From contig JAGZRP010000001.1 in NCBI GenBank assembly GCA_018381595.1, positions 1 to 23,950 of the forward strand: a stretch of DNA of 23,950 nucleotides, written 5' to 3'. Below are positions 12,874-20,093 of the stretch, piece by piece. A program made the translations under genes and the position numbers. The notes beneath the pieces were generated by a model that did not search any database, was not told where the DNA came from, and was given only the letters and a program-made list of their open reading frames with translations. Numbering within the stretch: the first letter of the stretch is position 1; the number at the start of each line of letters is the position of its first letter. The stretch comes from Bacillota bacterium (GTDB lineage Bacteria > Bacillota_I > Bacilli_A > RF39 > UBA660).

Positions 12874-12909
12874 AAGAAAGGACCTTAAGAAGTGGTTCCT
12901 TTCTTTTTT
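12872..12909. terminator. Bidirectional terminator between the acidic protein gene and gerKB
   Basis: AAAGAAAGGACC pairs with GGTTCCTTTCTTT with one bulged base, flanked by A's and T's. The gerKB stop (12885-12887) lies within the loop. Confidence 0.85.
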
Positions 12910-13994
12910 TTGAGTATTCCAAAATAGGTACAACTTGGTATGATAAGGAAGAAAAAGACTAGAAATGCAGGAAAATAATTGGTTAGGAAATAATTACTTG
13001 TCGTACTATTGGTAAAAGTCATATTTGCCATAAACATAAGTAATAAAGATATCGTAATTTGTAAGCCTAGTATCACTTTTTTACTGTGTATTTGAAAGTT
13101 TCTACGAATTCCCTCTGTAATAAAATAAAGACAAAAGGTAATGGACATGAAGAAGTCAAAAATCCAACGGAAAGATAGAAAACTCTCAATTCGCTCTAAG
13201 AAACCAGCAATCGATACTCGTTTTAATAAGTGAAATTCAGGGTATTGGTATAACATCGTTAGTTTTAAACCAAATACAGCAATAGTAAAAAACAAAGCAG
13301 AGAAGGTAAATAAATGAATGATACCAAGACCAATTCCCCAAGATTTTTGTAATTTTATTTTCTTTCCTTCTTTGATTTGATTTTTAGGAATAATAGTAAT
13401 TAAGAAAAGTAATAGGGTACTGAAGGCAAAATAATGATATCCAGAATTAATAATAGGGACTAGCCCATTTGTGAGAAATGGTTTAAAATTATATGGTGCT
13501 ACTTGAGATATGAGTCCAAAAAAACTAATCCAATAAAGTATCATTGCGAAAATAAATAAAATGATACCCACACGGCCAATTCCTTTTAATCCTTTTGTTA
13601 ACAGATAAAAAATCGGAATGATAAAAATAACACTTACAAATATCGTTGGGCTTTGATATAAATATTGAGAAGTAATAAATATGAGTAAATTCCAAAATAT
13701 AATATTTGCTAGATAAAAAACAAATAAAATAATAATTGAATTGATTATTTTTCCCCATTTATTTCCAAAGATATGTTTATTTAATTCGATAATACTAAAA
13801 TCTTCTCTATAATTCATAAGATAGTTATAGAGGAAAAAAGGAATAATACCAATCGCAATTCCTAGAAGCAATCCCCAAATGCTATCTTGTTTTGCAATAT
13901 GAACAAGCATTTCCATGGCAAGCCCCATAAAGCAGGAACGAATTAGAAAATAAGAAATAATAGATACTTGTTCTTGGCTAACTTGTTTTTCCAT
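12885..13994 (-). CDS. gerKB: Spore germination receptor B subunit (GerAB/GerKB permease)
   Basis: A 369-residue polytopic membrane protein with about ten hydrophobic segments, the topology and length of the GerAB/GerKB family (APC superfamily, endospore germination permeases). The family signature near residue 250 is visible as 'YQYPEFHLLKRVSIAGFLERIESFLSFRWIFDFF'. In the inner spore membrane the B subunit binds the germinant and signals through the A and C subunits. It is the last gene of the operon, overlapping gerKC by 17 bases, with AGGAGGG before its ATG. The A-C-B gene order matches the B. subtilis gerK operon, hence the symbol; the germinant itself cannot be predicted. Confidence 0.93.
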   Translation of the reverse strand: MEKQVSQEQVSIISYFLIRSCFMGLAMEMLVHIAKQDSIWGLLLGIAIGIIPFFLYNYLMNYREDFSIIELNKHIFGNKWGKIINSIIILFVFYLANIIFWNLLIFITSQYLYQSPTIFVSVIFIIPIFYLLTKGLKGIGRVGIILFIFAMILYWISFFGLISQVAPYNFKPFLTNGLVPIINSGYHYFAFSTLLLFLITIIPKNQIKEGKKIKLQKSWGIGLGIIHLFTFSALFFTIAVFGLKLTMLYQYPEFHLLKRVSIAGFLERIESFLSFRWIFDFFMSITFCLYFITEGIRRNFQIHSKKVILGLQITISLLLMFMANMTFTNSTTSNYFLTNYFPAFLVFFFLIIPSCTYFGILKKKKGTTS

Positions 13995-15183
13995 CTTTTG
14001 CCCTCCTAATCGTTTGTTCTAGAGAACCTTTCGTTTCTAAGTCAAGGGATACTTTAACTTTGACATCAAGATGTGGATAAATTTCTTCATCCCATCTCTT
14101 TTCATTTTTCTTATAATAGTCAGGATATTTACGATACAAAATCGCTCCAAATCCATAGATATCAGAATGATATTTTTGTTGTGTTTTTTCTAAGCTATCA
14201 ATGATATCTTGTTTCAATTGTTTTTCTGATAACTTTTTCAATTTATCAATTTCTTCAGGATTATTTAAATCAACATCGGCATTGAATTCATTAATAGAAC
14301 CTTTCGCACTTAATTGAATCGAAATTTCTGGTTTTCCATTTTTTAAAACCGCTTTCTTTTTTACTTTAAAATCAGATATATGTTCTGAAATATAGGTATC
14401 TTGATAGGGTGCCATTAAAATGGAGTATTGTGTACGATTGTTCAAAATATTAATGACACGACTTTCTTCTTTGGTTGTATATCCCACTAATTTATCATCT
14501 TTAAAAATAGAAAGGGTATCCATTATCACTTTTGTTTCTGGCGTTGTCTGTTCTAGATTTTCTTTTTTGGCTCCTTTTTCTTCATCACCTTTGATGGTAA
14601 TACTTGGGAGCGTTGGATTGATACCTGGTTCTAAAATAGTTGCAAGAAATTCACTATATGTAATATCTGTTGCAATGCCTTGATAAGTAGCTGTATTTTT
14701 CAAATTCATAGAAACATTCTGTGAAGGATAAGACTCCAATGGAGAGGTTACTTTCAAAATATCAGAAGCCTTTACCCCACGGGAGACAACCAAGTAGAAT
14801 TTTTTTCTACTTTCAGGACTTCGTAACATAATATCAGTAATTTTTAATAAGTCTGTTTTCGCTATATCTTCACTGATAACAATGACAGCCATGTGTCCTA
14901 CATATAATCTTTTGGGACTTTTTAGGTCAATATTATAAAATGCTTCAGTAACACTATTACCTGTTCCTGTATAAACAATGGTTTGACTTTGTCCTTCTTT
15001 ACTACTAGCATCTTGTTTTTTTGAATTTGCAATTAAGGTTCCAACTTGATATTGATTGTCTACTTTATCAATACTAAGACCAGTTACAATCGCAAGAGTT
15101 TCCAGTTCTCGATAGTTATAACAGCCACCTAGAAAGAAACTACAAAACAGAATCACAAGAAATAATTTATGCTTTCTTTTCAT
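13978..15183 (-). CDS. gerKC: Spore germination receptor C subunit (GerAC/GerKC lipoprotein)
   Basis: A 401-residue lipoprotein with a signal peptide ending in the lipobox 'LGGC' (Cys21). Right after it comes the family signature 'CYNYRELETLAIVTGLSIDK'. The central domain 'SPKRLYVGHMAVIVISEDIA' and the C-terminal domain with 'YHSDIYGFGAILYRKYPDYYKK' are typical of Ger(x)C proteins, which form the extracytoplasmic part of nutrient germinant receptors. Cys21 would be diacylglycerated; this step matters for receptor function in Bacillus. It overlaps gerKA by 17 bases and gerKB by 17 bases, and AAGGAGGG precedes its ATG, so translation of the three genes is coupled. Confidence 0.95.
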   Translation of the reverse strand: MKRKHKLFLVILFCSFFLGGCYNYRELETLAIVTGLSIDKVDNQYQVGTLIANSKKQDASSKEGQSQTIVYTGTGNSVTEAFYNIDLKSPKRLYVGHMAVIVISEDIAKTDLLKITDIMLRSPESRKKFYLVVSRGVKASDILKVTSPLESYPSQNVSMNLKNTATYQGIATDITYSEFLATILEPGINPTLPSITIKGDEEKGAKKENLEQTTPETKVIMDTLSIFKDDKLVGYTTKEESRVINILNNRTQYSILMAPYQDTYISEHISDFKVKKKAVLKNGKPEISIQLSAKGSINEFNADVDLNNPEEIDKLKKLSEKQLKQDIIDSLEKTQQKYHSDIYGFGAILYRKYPDYYKKNEKRWDEEIYPHLDVKVKVSLDLETKGSLEQTIRRAKDGKTS

Positions 15184-16651
15184 GGTTTCCCTCCTTGAAA
15201 TTTAAACGACGACGATTTTTCTTTGTTAAATAACTTGGACGATGTTTCATATTTTTATTTTTTTCTATGAATATTGCGTCTTTTTGTTCTTCCAATAAAA
15301 ATGGAGCGAGTGGTGTTAAGTATGGAACACCAAGCGTTTCAATGCTTGCTAAATGAGTAATTAGTAAAATACTTGCGACAACGACACCAATCATTCCAGA
15401 GACTGCAGCAAATAACATAAAGATAAGACGCCACCAACGTAGGGCATTAATCATGTCAATATCACTAAAAAGAAGTCCTGAAATAGATGTAATCGCAACA
15501 ATAATAACAGCAAACGGACTTACGATTCCCGCATTGACTGCCGCTTCTCCAAGGACAAGTCCACCGACAACACTAATCGCATTTCCCATCTTGCTAGGCA
15601 TCCGTAAATCACATTCCCGTAGCAACTCAAAGGTCATTCCCAGCATTAATACTTCAAACGCGGTTGGAAAGGGAACGCCTTCTCTTTGAATCGCGATACT
15701 AATAAACAGTTTATCTGGAACCATTTCAGGATTATAAGTCATAATGGCAATATAAGCAGCTGGAACCAATAAAGTAATTAAAAAACCAAATAAACGAAGA
15801 AAACGAGAAAAATTAACATTAAAAGACTTTTGATAATAATCTCCTGGAGAATGAAGAAAGTCAACAAAGACAGTAGGAAAAATCAAAACAAACGGTGTAT
15901 TTTCTACTAAGATTGCAATTTTTCCTTCTAATAGTTGTCCACAAACCAAATCTGGCCTTTCTGTACTAATAATTTTTGGAAAAGAACTCGGCTGTTGATT
16001 TAAAAAACTTCTTAAATTGCCACTATCTAAGATTCCATCAATATCAATTTCATTTAATCTATTTTTTAATTTTTTGACACGTGTTTCTGATGCGATATCT
16101 TGAATATAGGCAAGTGTTACTTTGCTTTTTGTTCTTCTTCCTATTTTCATCTCTTCGAAATAGAGATTCGGATCTTTAATACGTTTTCGAATTAATCCAA
16201 GATTGATGACTGGATTTTCTGTAAAACTATCTTTTGGACCTAAGATGGATACATCGGTCGTTGATTCTTGAACACCTCTATCTAATGTAGTACGAGTTTC
16301 AACTACAATCGCTTTCTCTTCATCTTCTACAAAGACTGCAGTAAATCCACTCGCAAGATGAAAAAATAAGTCATCGTAAGTGGTAACTTCTTTAATGGTA
16401 CTATTAAAAAGATGATTATAAAGAATTGTAAATAGTTCTTTACTTGTAATTTTTTTATTTTTCGCAAGTGTCATAATGCTACGAATTAAAAAGTCACTGA
16501 TTTTATCATCGCTACTGACACTTTCGAGAAATACAATTCCAATGCGATTATCATTTTGTTCAATTTTTCTTGTCTTAATATCACTACTTTGTCCATTCAT
16601 TGTCTGAATGGTTTTAAAAATGCTATCTATTTTCTTTTCAATCTTTTTCAT
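15167..16651 (-). CDS. gerKA: Spore germination receptor A subunit (GerAA/GerKA)
   Basis: A 494-residue protein. The hydrophilic N-terminal region (1-290) carries the GerA-family 'DRGVQESTTDVSILGPKDSFTEN' patch, in which the conserved 'RGPK/R..F.E' theme is recognisable. Several membrane segments then follow between about 290 and 455, with the highly conserved 'IQREGVPFPTAFEVLMLGMTFELLRE' and 'MPSKMGNAISVVGGLVLGEAAVNAGIVSP'. The C-terminus is a short basic tail. GerAA subunits oligomerise in the inner spore membrane and are thought to form an ion channel that opens on germinant binding. This is the first gene of the minus-strand operon. A GAGGGATAAT sequence supplies the ribosome binding site and a SigG-like promoter lies just upstream. 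Confidence 0.96.
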   Translation of the reverse strand: MKKIEKKIDSIFKTIQTMNGQSSDIKTRKIEQNDNRIGIVFLESVSSDDKISDFLIRSIMTLAKNKKITSKELFTILYNHLFNSTIKEVTTYDDLFFHLASGFTAVFVEDEEKAIVVETRTTLDRGVQESTTDVSILGPKDSFTENPVINLGLIRKRIKDPNLYFEEMKIGRRTKSKVTLAYIQDIASETRVKKLKNRLNEIDIDGILDSGNLRSFLNQQPSSFPKIISTERPDLVCGQLLEGKIAILVENTPFVLIFPTVFVDFLHSPGDYYQKSFNVNFSRFLRLFGFLITLLVPAAYIAIMTYNPEMVPDKLFISIAIQREGVPFPTAFEVLMLGMTFELLRECDLRMPSKMGNAISVVGGLVLGEAAVNAGIVSPFAVIIVAITSISGLLFSDIDMINALRWWRLIFMLFAAVSGMIGVVVASILLITHLASIETLGVPYLTPLAPFLLEEQKDAIFIEKNKNMKHRPSYLTKKNRRRLNFKEGNHEKKA

Positions 16652-16666
16652 ATTATCCCTCTATTT

Positions 16667-16695
16667 TATTATGATCAGGAAATGGAAAAACTTTC
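16667..16695 (-). promoter_or_regulatory. SigG-like promoter of the gerK operon
   Basis: On the minus strand CATAATA (complement of 16667-16673) matches the forespore sigma-F/G -10 pattern CATnnTA. Seventeen bases upstream GAAAG (complement of 16691-16695) matches the -35 pattern GHATR at four of five positions. GerA-type receptor operons are SigG targets in Bacillus. The leader would be only about ten bases long but still includes GAGGG. Confidence 0.45.
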
Positions 16696-16722
16696 AAAAA
16701 AAAGTGTAGGATAAAGAATTTG

Positions 16723-16731
16723 TGTTATAAT
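16723..16731 (+). promoter_or_regulatory. Extended -10 promoter of the downstream unknown gene
   Basis: TGT followed by TATAAT (16726-16731) forms an extended -10. The -35 region at a 17-base spacing has no match. It sits back to back with the gerK promoter. Confidence 0.5.
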
Positions 16732-16750
16732 ACAAAAAAGGGGAGAGACT

Positions 16751-17188
16751 ATGAACGTGTATCGTGTGAAAATAACAATACGCAGTATGGAAAAAGAATT
16801 GAATCAAATTCATCATGTTCTCGCAACAAGTGTTGAAGTTCAAAAAGAATATAATGCAAAAGAGGAAAAGCAATTTTTTCAAAGATGCATACGTAGAAGT
16901 TTTCTAGAAGATAGTAAAAGAGAACCTGAAATGATAACATTTGTCGATGAAATAGATGGATTAGAATTGTTTGAAAAAATGAGTACATTTCAGTTAAACG
17001 ATTTAAAAAATAATTATTATGATGATGCAATGATTGATAAACCAACATGGACATTAGAATATAATGAATTTAAAGTTGTTGGAAATCAAGAAGTACCTGT
17101 TGTAGAAGAAATTAAGAAATTATTAGAAATCGAAAAGTATAGTAAATTATCTAATAATGAATTGATTGAACTCGAAAGTACTTTATAG
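16751..17188 (+). CDS. Unknown soluble protein (145 aa)
   Basis: I do not recognise a family. The N-terminal 60 residues look like a strand followed by a long charged helix ('MEKELNQIHHVLATSVEVQKEYNAKEEK'). The middle is acidic ('FVDEIDGLELFEKM'). A strand-like part follows, with 'TWTLEYNEFKVVGNQEVPVVEEIKKLLEIEKYSKL'. There is no signal peptide or membrane segment, and one cysteine. GGGGAGAG lies just before the ATG. The gene is divergent from gerK, with the two promoters within 50 bases, and is separated from the methyltransferase gene downstream by a terminator, so it appears to be its own transcription unit. Confidence 0.75.
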   Translation: MNVYRVKITIRSMEKELNQIHHVLATSVEVQKEYNAKEEKQFFQRCIRRSFLEDSKREPEMITFVDEIDGLELFEKMSTFQLNDLKNNYYDDAMIDKPTWTLEYNEFKVVGNQEVPVVEEIKKLLEIEKYSKLSNNELIELESTL

Positions 17189-17199
17189 GTACTTTTTTT
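17175..17199 (+). terminator. Terminator of the unknown 145-residue gene
   Basis: AAAGTAC (17175-17181) pairs with GTACTTT (17189-17195), followed by four more T's. The loop contains the stop codon. Confidence 0.75.
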
Positions 17200-17226
17200 C
17201 ATGTTAAAATAGATATGAGGGATAAT

Positions 17227-18447
17227 ATGGAAAAAGAAATAAAGATCCAAGGAATGGATAATAATGGTAGGGGAATCGCATTTGTAAATAATAAAATCAC
17301 ATTTATTCCCTATACATTAGAAGGTGAAATCGTAGATATAGAATTCACTATTCAGAAAAAGAAATATCAGGAAGCGAAAGCACTTCATATAACAAATTGT
17401 AATGAAAACCGAGTAAAACCAATTTGTCCTTATTATGGGACATGTGGTGGCTGTAACTTAATGCATCTAACATATCAGGAACAATTAAATTATAAAAAGA
17501 AAAAAGGAATCGACTTATTAAAGAAATTCGCACATCTCGATATGAAGGATGTACCTATTTTATCCAGTATACCTTTTTCTTACCGCAATAAAGTGACACT
17601 TCATGTAAAAGATGGAAAAATAGGCTTTTATGAAGCAGGTAGCCACCAATTGGTTGAAATAGAACATTGTGATTTATTACCAGAAAAAATGAATGAGATT
17701 ATCATGAGATTAAAAAAAGTAGATACGATAAATTCTGTTTCAAAAATTATGATAAGAAGTTTTCAAGATGGATTGGAAACACAAGTTTTATTTTATCCAC
17801 AGGAAAAGTTAAATGAGGAGGAAGTTATCCACAGTATCAAAGATTTGGTGACATCGATTTATATAGATGATACTTGTATTTATGGTAAAGTTTGGATTCA
17901 AGAACAAGTTGGAACGCTCACTTACCAAGTAGCACCTTCTTCTTTCTTTCAAGTAAATACAAAAGGAATGAAGTTATTATATGATGAAATCAAAAAAGGA
18001 TTAGACCCAAAGAAAACAGATTGTGTCCTTGACTTGTATTGTGGTGCAGGAACAATTGGTATTTATATTGCAAAACATGTAAAACATGTTTATGGGGTTG
18101 AACTGAATCAAGCAGCAATTGAGAGTGCGAAAGTAAATAAAGAAATCAATGGGCTTAATAATATTGATTTTTATGAAGGAGATACCAAAAAAGTATTAGG
18201 AAAACAGAAACTTTCTGTAAACAAAGTCATTGTCGATCCACCACGTAGTGGATTGGATGAGAAAACGAGAAAAGAATTATTAGAACTGTCTCCAGAGCGA
18301 TTCATCTATGTATCTTGTAACCCAGTTACACTGGCTCGTGACATAAACGAATTCAAAGAAAAGTATCAAGTGTTATCTACTGTATTTGTGGATATGTTTC
18401 CAAATACAGATGATGTAGAAACAGTCATGACTTTCGTTAGAAAATAA
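17227..18447 (+). CDS. rlmCD: 23S rRNA (uracil-5-)-methyltransferase, RlmCD/TrmA family
   Basis: A 406-residue SAM-dependent RNA methyltransferase. Residues 1-55 form a TRAM RNA-binding domain. Cys67, Cys73 and Cys76 in 'CPYYGTCGGC', plus the later 'EHCDLLPE', fit the [4Fe-4S] motif of the RlmD/RlmCD branch, which tRNA-specific E. coli TrmA lacks. The C-terminal domain shows SAM motif I as 'VLDLYCGAGTIGIYIA', then 'VIVDPPRSGL', then the catalytic cysteine in 'IYVSCNPVTLARD'. In B. subtilis RlmCD makes both m5U747 and m5U1939 of 23S rRNA; which site is used here cannot be seen. I chose ATG 17227 because GAGGGAT lies just upstream; ATG 17215 has no ribosome binding site. Two perfect DnaA boxes lie within the gene at 17793 and 17825. 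Confidence 0.92.
   Translation: MEKEIKIQGMDNNGRGIAFVNNKITFIPYTLEGEIVDIEFTIQKKKYQEAKALHITNCNENRVKPICPYYGTCGGCNLMHLTYQEQLNYKKKKGIDLLKKFAHLDMKDVPILSSIPFSYRNKVTLHVKDGKIGFYEAGSHQLVEIEHCDLLPEKMNEIIMRLKKVDTINSVSKIMIRSFQDGLETQVLFYPQEKLNEEEVIHSIKDLVTSIYIDDTCIYGKVWIQEQVGTLTYQVAPSSFFQVNTKGMKLLYDEIKKGLDPKKTDCVLDLYCGAGTIGIYIAKHVKHVYGVELNQAAIESAKVNKEINGLNNIDFYEGDTKKVLGKQKLSVNKVIVDPPRSGLDEKTRKELLELSPERFIYVSCNPVTLARDINEFKEKYQVLSTVFVDMFPNTDDVETVMTFVRK
17793..17833 (+). other. Two perfect DnaA boxes inside rlmCD
   Basis: TTATCCACA occurs at 17793-17801 and again at 17825-17833, same strand, 32 bases start to start (about three helical turns), each followed by G. They fall in different reading frames (Tyr-Pro-Gln and Val-Ile-His-Ser), so the identity is not due to a repeated peptide. 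Binding by DnaA is inferred, not shown. Confidence 0.5.
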
Positions 18448-18460
18448 AAGGAGGTAATGT

Positions 18461-18814
18461 ATGATTACATTCATCGAATATCCAAAGTGTAGTACTTGTA
18501 AAAATGCAAAAAAATGGTTAGAACAAAAAGGAGTTTCTTTTCTAGATAGAAATATCGTATCAGAAACACCAACCAAAGAAGAATTAAAAACTTATCTAGA
18601 AAAAAGTGGTTATCCAATCAAAAAGTTTTTTAATACCAGTGGTAATTTATATAAAGAGTTTCAGTTAAAAGATAAATTAGAACACATGAGTGAGGATGAA
18701 AAATTAACACTTTTAAGTGGCCATGGGATGTTGATAAAAAGACCGTTATTAATTATGGAAGATAAAATCTTAGTTGGTTTTAAAGAGGCAGAATGGGAAG
18801 AATTTGTAAAATGA
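18461..18814 (+). CDS. ArsC/Spx-family thioredoxin-fold protein
   Basis: A 117-residue protein of the ArsC/Spx/YffB group. The N-terminal 'YPKCSTCKNAKKWLE' carries a C-x-x-C pair (Cys10, Cys13). 'NTSGNLYKEFQLKDKL' and 'HGMLIKRPLLI' are the conserved central and C-terminal motifs, with the Arg of 'KRPLL' corresponding to the residue that binds oxyanion in arsenate reductases. It differs from Spx in length and in lacking the Spx C-terminal part, and resembles the 'arsenate reductase family protein' (YusI-type) of Bacillus. There is no arsenic operon nearby, so a general thiol/redox role is more likely than arsenate reduction. AGGAGG precedes the ATG, and the stop overlaps the next gene (ATGA). 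Confidence 0.88.
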   Translation: MITFIEYPKCSTCKNAKKWLEQKGVSFLDRNIVSETPTKEELKTYLEKSGYPIKKFFNTSGNLYKEFQLKDKLEHMSEDEKLTLLSGHGMLIKRPLLIMEDKILVGFKEAEWEEFVK

Positions 18815-19665
18815 AAAAAGAATATCTTGTAGAAAAAGAAACGACATTAAAAGAATTTATAGAAGAAACATGGAAAGACCTTTCCAAACACAAACGAAAA
18901 TCATTATTAGTAAATGGTGTATTTCAAGTGAATCAAAAAGTACAGACTAAATATAATTATCCACTGAAAAAAGGTGATATGGTATCAATGAAGGAAAAAG
19001 AAATCGAGACCAATTTAGATATTATCTATGAAGATAAAGATATTATTGTCATCGATAAGCCATCTGGTTTTCTAACGATTAGTACGGACAATAGAGATGA
19101 GCCAACCCTTTATAAAGAAGTATCAGAATATGTAAAAAAACAAAAATTACAAAATCGTATTTTTATTGTTCATCGTTTGGATAAAGATACATCAGGTGTG
19201 ATTTTGTTTTGTAAAGACCAAAAGTTAAAACGAATGTTTCAAGATCATTGGAATGAACTTGTTTTAAAAAGAGAATATATCGGAATCGTGGAAGGAAGTC
19301 CAAAACAGAAAAAAGGGTGCGTAAGACAGTATTTAAAAGAAAATGATGCCCATCAAGTTTATGTGACAAAAAATAAAAATGATGGAAAACTTGCGATTAC
19401 CGATTACGAAGTGATTGATGAAATGAGAGGATATTCACTCATCCGTTTTGAATTAGAAACAGGAAGAAAAAATCAAATTCGTGTTGCCTGTCAAAGTCTA
19501 GGATGTCCAATTGTGGGTGATAAAAAGTATGGGGCAGAAACAAATCCATTAAAGCGATTAGGACTTCATGCGAGCAAACTTGTATGTGTGCATCCTGTTA
19601 CCAAAGAAACATTTGAATGGAAGAGTCAAAAAAACTTATCATTCCCGAAAAAAATGTTAAAATAA
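18811..19665 (+). CDS. RluA/RluD-family RNA pseudouridine synthase
   Basis: A 284-residue enzyme. An S4-like N-terminal region covers about residues 1-65 ('KHKRKSLLVNGVFQVNQKV...PLKKGDMV'). The catalytic domain follows, with the active-site aspartate (Asp124) in 'VHRLDKDTSGVILF', then 'LVLKREYIGIVEG' and 'LETGRKNQIRVACQSLGCPIVGDKKYG'. These are RluA-group motifs; the target uridine (23S rRNA or tRNA) cannot be read from sequence. I preferred ATG 18811, which makes an ATGA overlap with the ArsC-like gene. An in-frame ATG at 18793 has AGAGG just upstream and is a real alternative adding six residues. The gene is co-transcribed with the ArsC-like gene and probably with rlmCD, since no terminator separates them. 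Confidence 0.92.
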   Translation: MKKEYLVEKETTLKEFIEETWKDLSKHKRKSLLVNGVFQVNQKVQTKYNYPLKKGDMVSMKEKEIETNLDIIYEDKDIIVIDKPSGFLTISTDNRDEPTLYKEVSEYVKKQKLQNRIFIVHRLDKDTSGVILFCKDQKLKRMFQDHWNELVLKREYIGIVEGSPKQKKGCVRQYLKENDAHQVYVTKNKNDGKLAITDYEVIDEMRGYSLIRFELETGRKNQIRVACQSLGCPIVGDKKYGAETNPLKRLGLHASKLVCVHPVTKETFEWKSQKNLSFPKKMLK

Positions 19666-19694
19666 TTGACATGTGATGTGATATTGACTATAAT
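19666..19694 (+). promoter_or_regulatory. Consensus SigA promoter
   Basis: TTGACA (19666-19671) and TATAAT (19689-19694) are separated by exactly 17 bases: both hexamers match consensus. It begins directly after the stop codon of the pseudouridine synthase gene. The start should be near 19701. Confidence 0.9.
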
Positions 19695-19712
19695 AAAAGT
19701 ATTAAGAAGAAA

Positions 19713-19745
19713 AGCAGTAGAACAAGATCTACTGCTCTTTTTTTT
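19713..19745 (+). terminator. Strong terminator only about 12 bases after the predicted start site
   Basis: AGCAGTAGA (19713-19721), loop ACAAGA, TCTACTGCT (19728-19736), then C and eight T's. It lies between the consensus promoter and the next gene, so it would end both read-through from upstream and most transcripts from that promoter. Confidence 0.9.
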
Positions 19746-19762
19746 AAAGAGGGGAGAGATGT

Positions 19763-19978
19763 TTGTTGCACGATATCCTAGTCGCATACGCAAGATGTAT
19801 ATCCAATGCTGAGAAAGCTATGGATAAATACCGTATCATAGCGAGAAAAGAAAACAGAAAATTAACCAAAGAAGAAGAGAAAACAGTAAAAGAATTAGAA
19901 GAAAAAATTTATAAATCATATAAAGTATTAGAAAATTATTATCATGAGGAAAGTATCATAAATAAAAAAGTTGATTAA
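19763..19978 (+). CDS. Small helical protein, unknown function (71 aa)
   Basis: A short, highly charged and almost wholly helical protein, with a predicted helical hairpin: residues about 5-30 ('ILVAYARCISNAEKAMDKYRI') and 36-62 ('TKEEEKTVKELEEKIYKSYKVL'). It ends with an acidic/histidine patch. No family recognised. The start is TTG 19763 (or the next TTG at 19766), 4-7 bases after the GAGGGGAGAG ribosome binding site. The only nearby ATG (19759) is in another frame and leads to a stop after 17 codons. It precedes clpC but has its own terminator. Confidence 0.55.
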   Translation: MLHDILVAYARCISNAEKAMDKYRIIARKENRKLTKEEEKTVKELEEKIYKSYKVLENYYHEESIINKKVD

Positions 19979-19992
19979 ATTCATTAAAAAAT

Positions 19993-20025
19993 AACTTCTG
20001 TCGATAAAAGGAAGTTGTTTTTTTT
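19993..20025 (+). terminator. Terminator upstream of clpC
   Basis: AACTTC (19993-19998) pairs with GAAGTT (20011-20016), followed by G and eight T's. It isolates the small helical-protein gene from clpC. Confidence 0.8.
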
Positions 20026-20093
20026 ATGATATCGTTTAAAAAGACAAAATATTTACCATGATAGACATAGAATTGATATGAAAGGATGATTCT

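Noticed and set aside
19759..19812. ATG 19759 as the start of the gene before clpC
   Set aside because: That frame stops after 17 codons; the long helical frame begins at TTG 19763 or 19766.
20030..20093. CtsR or CIRCE operator before clpC
   Set aside because: No GGTCAAA tandem heptads and no TTAGCACTC inverted repeat are present.
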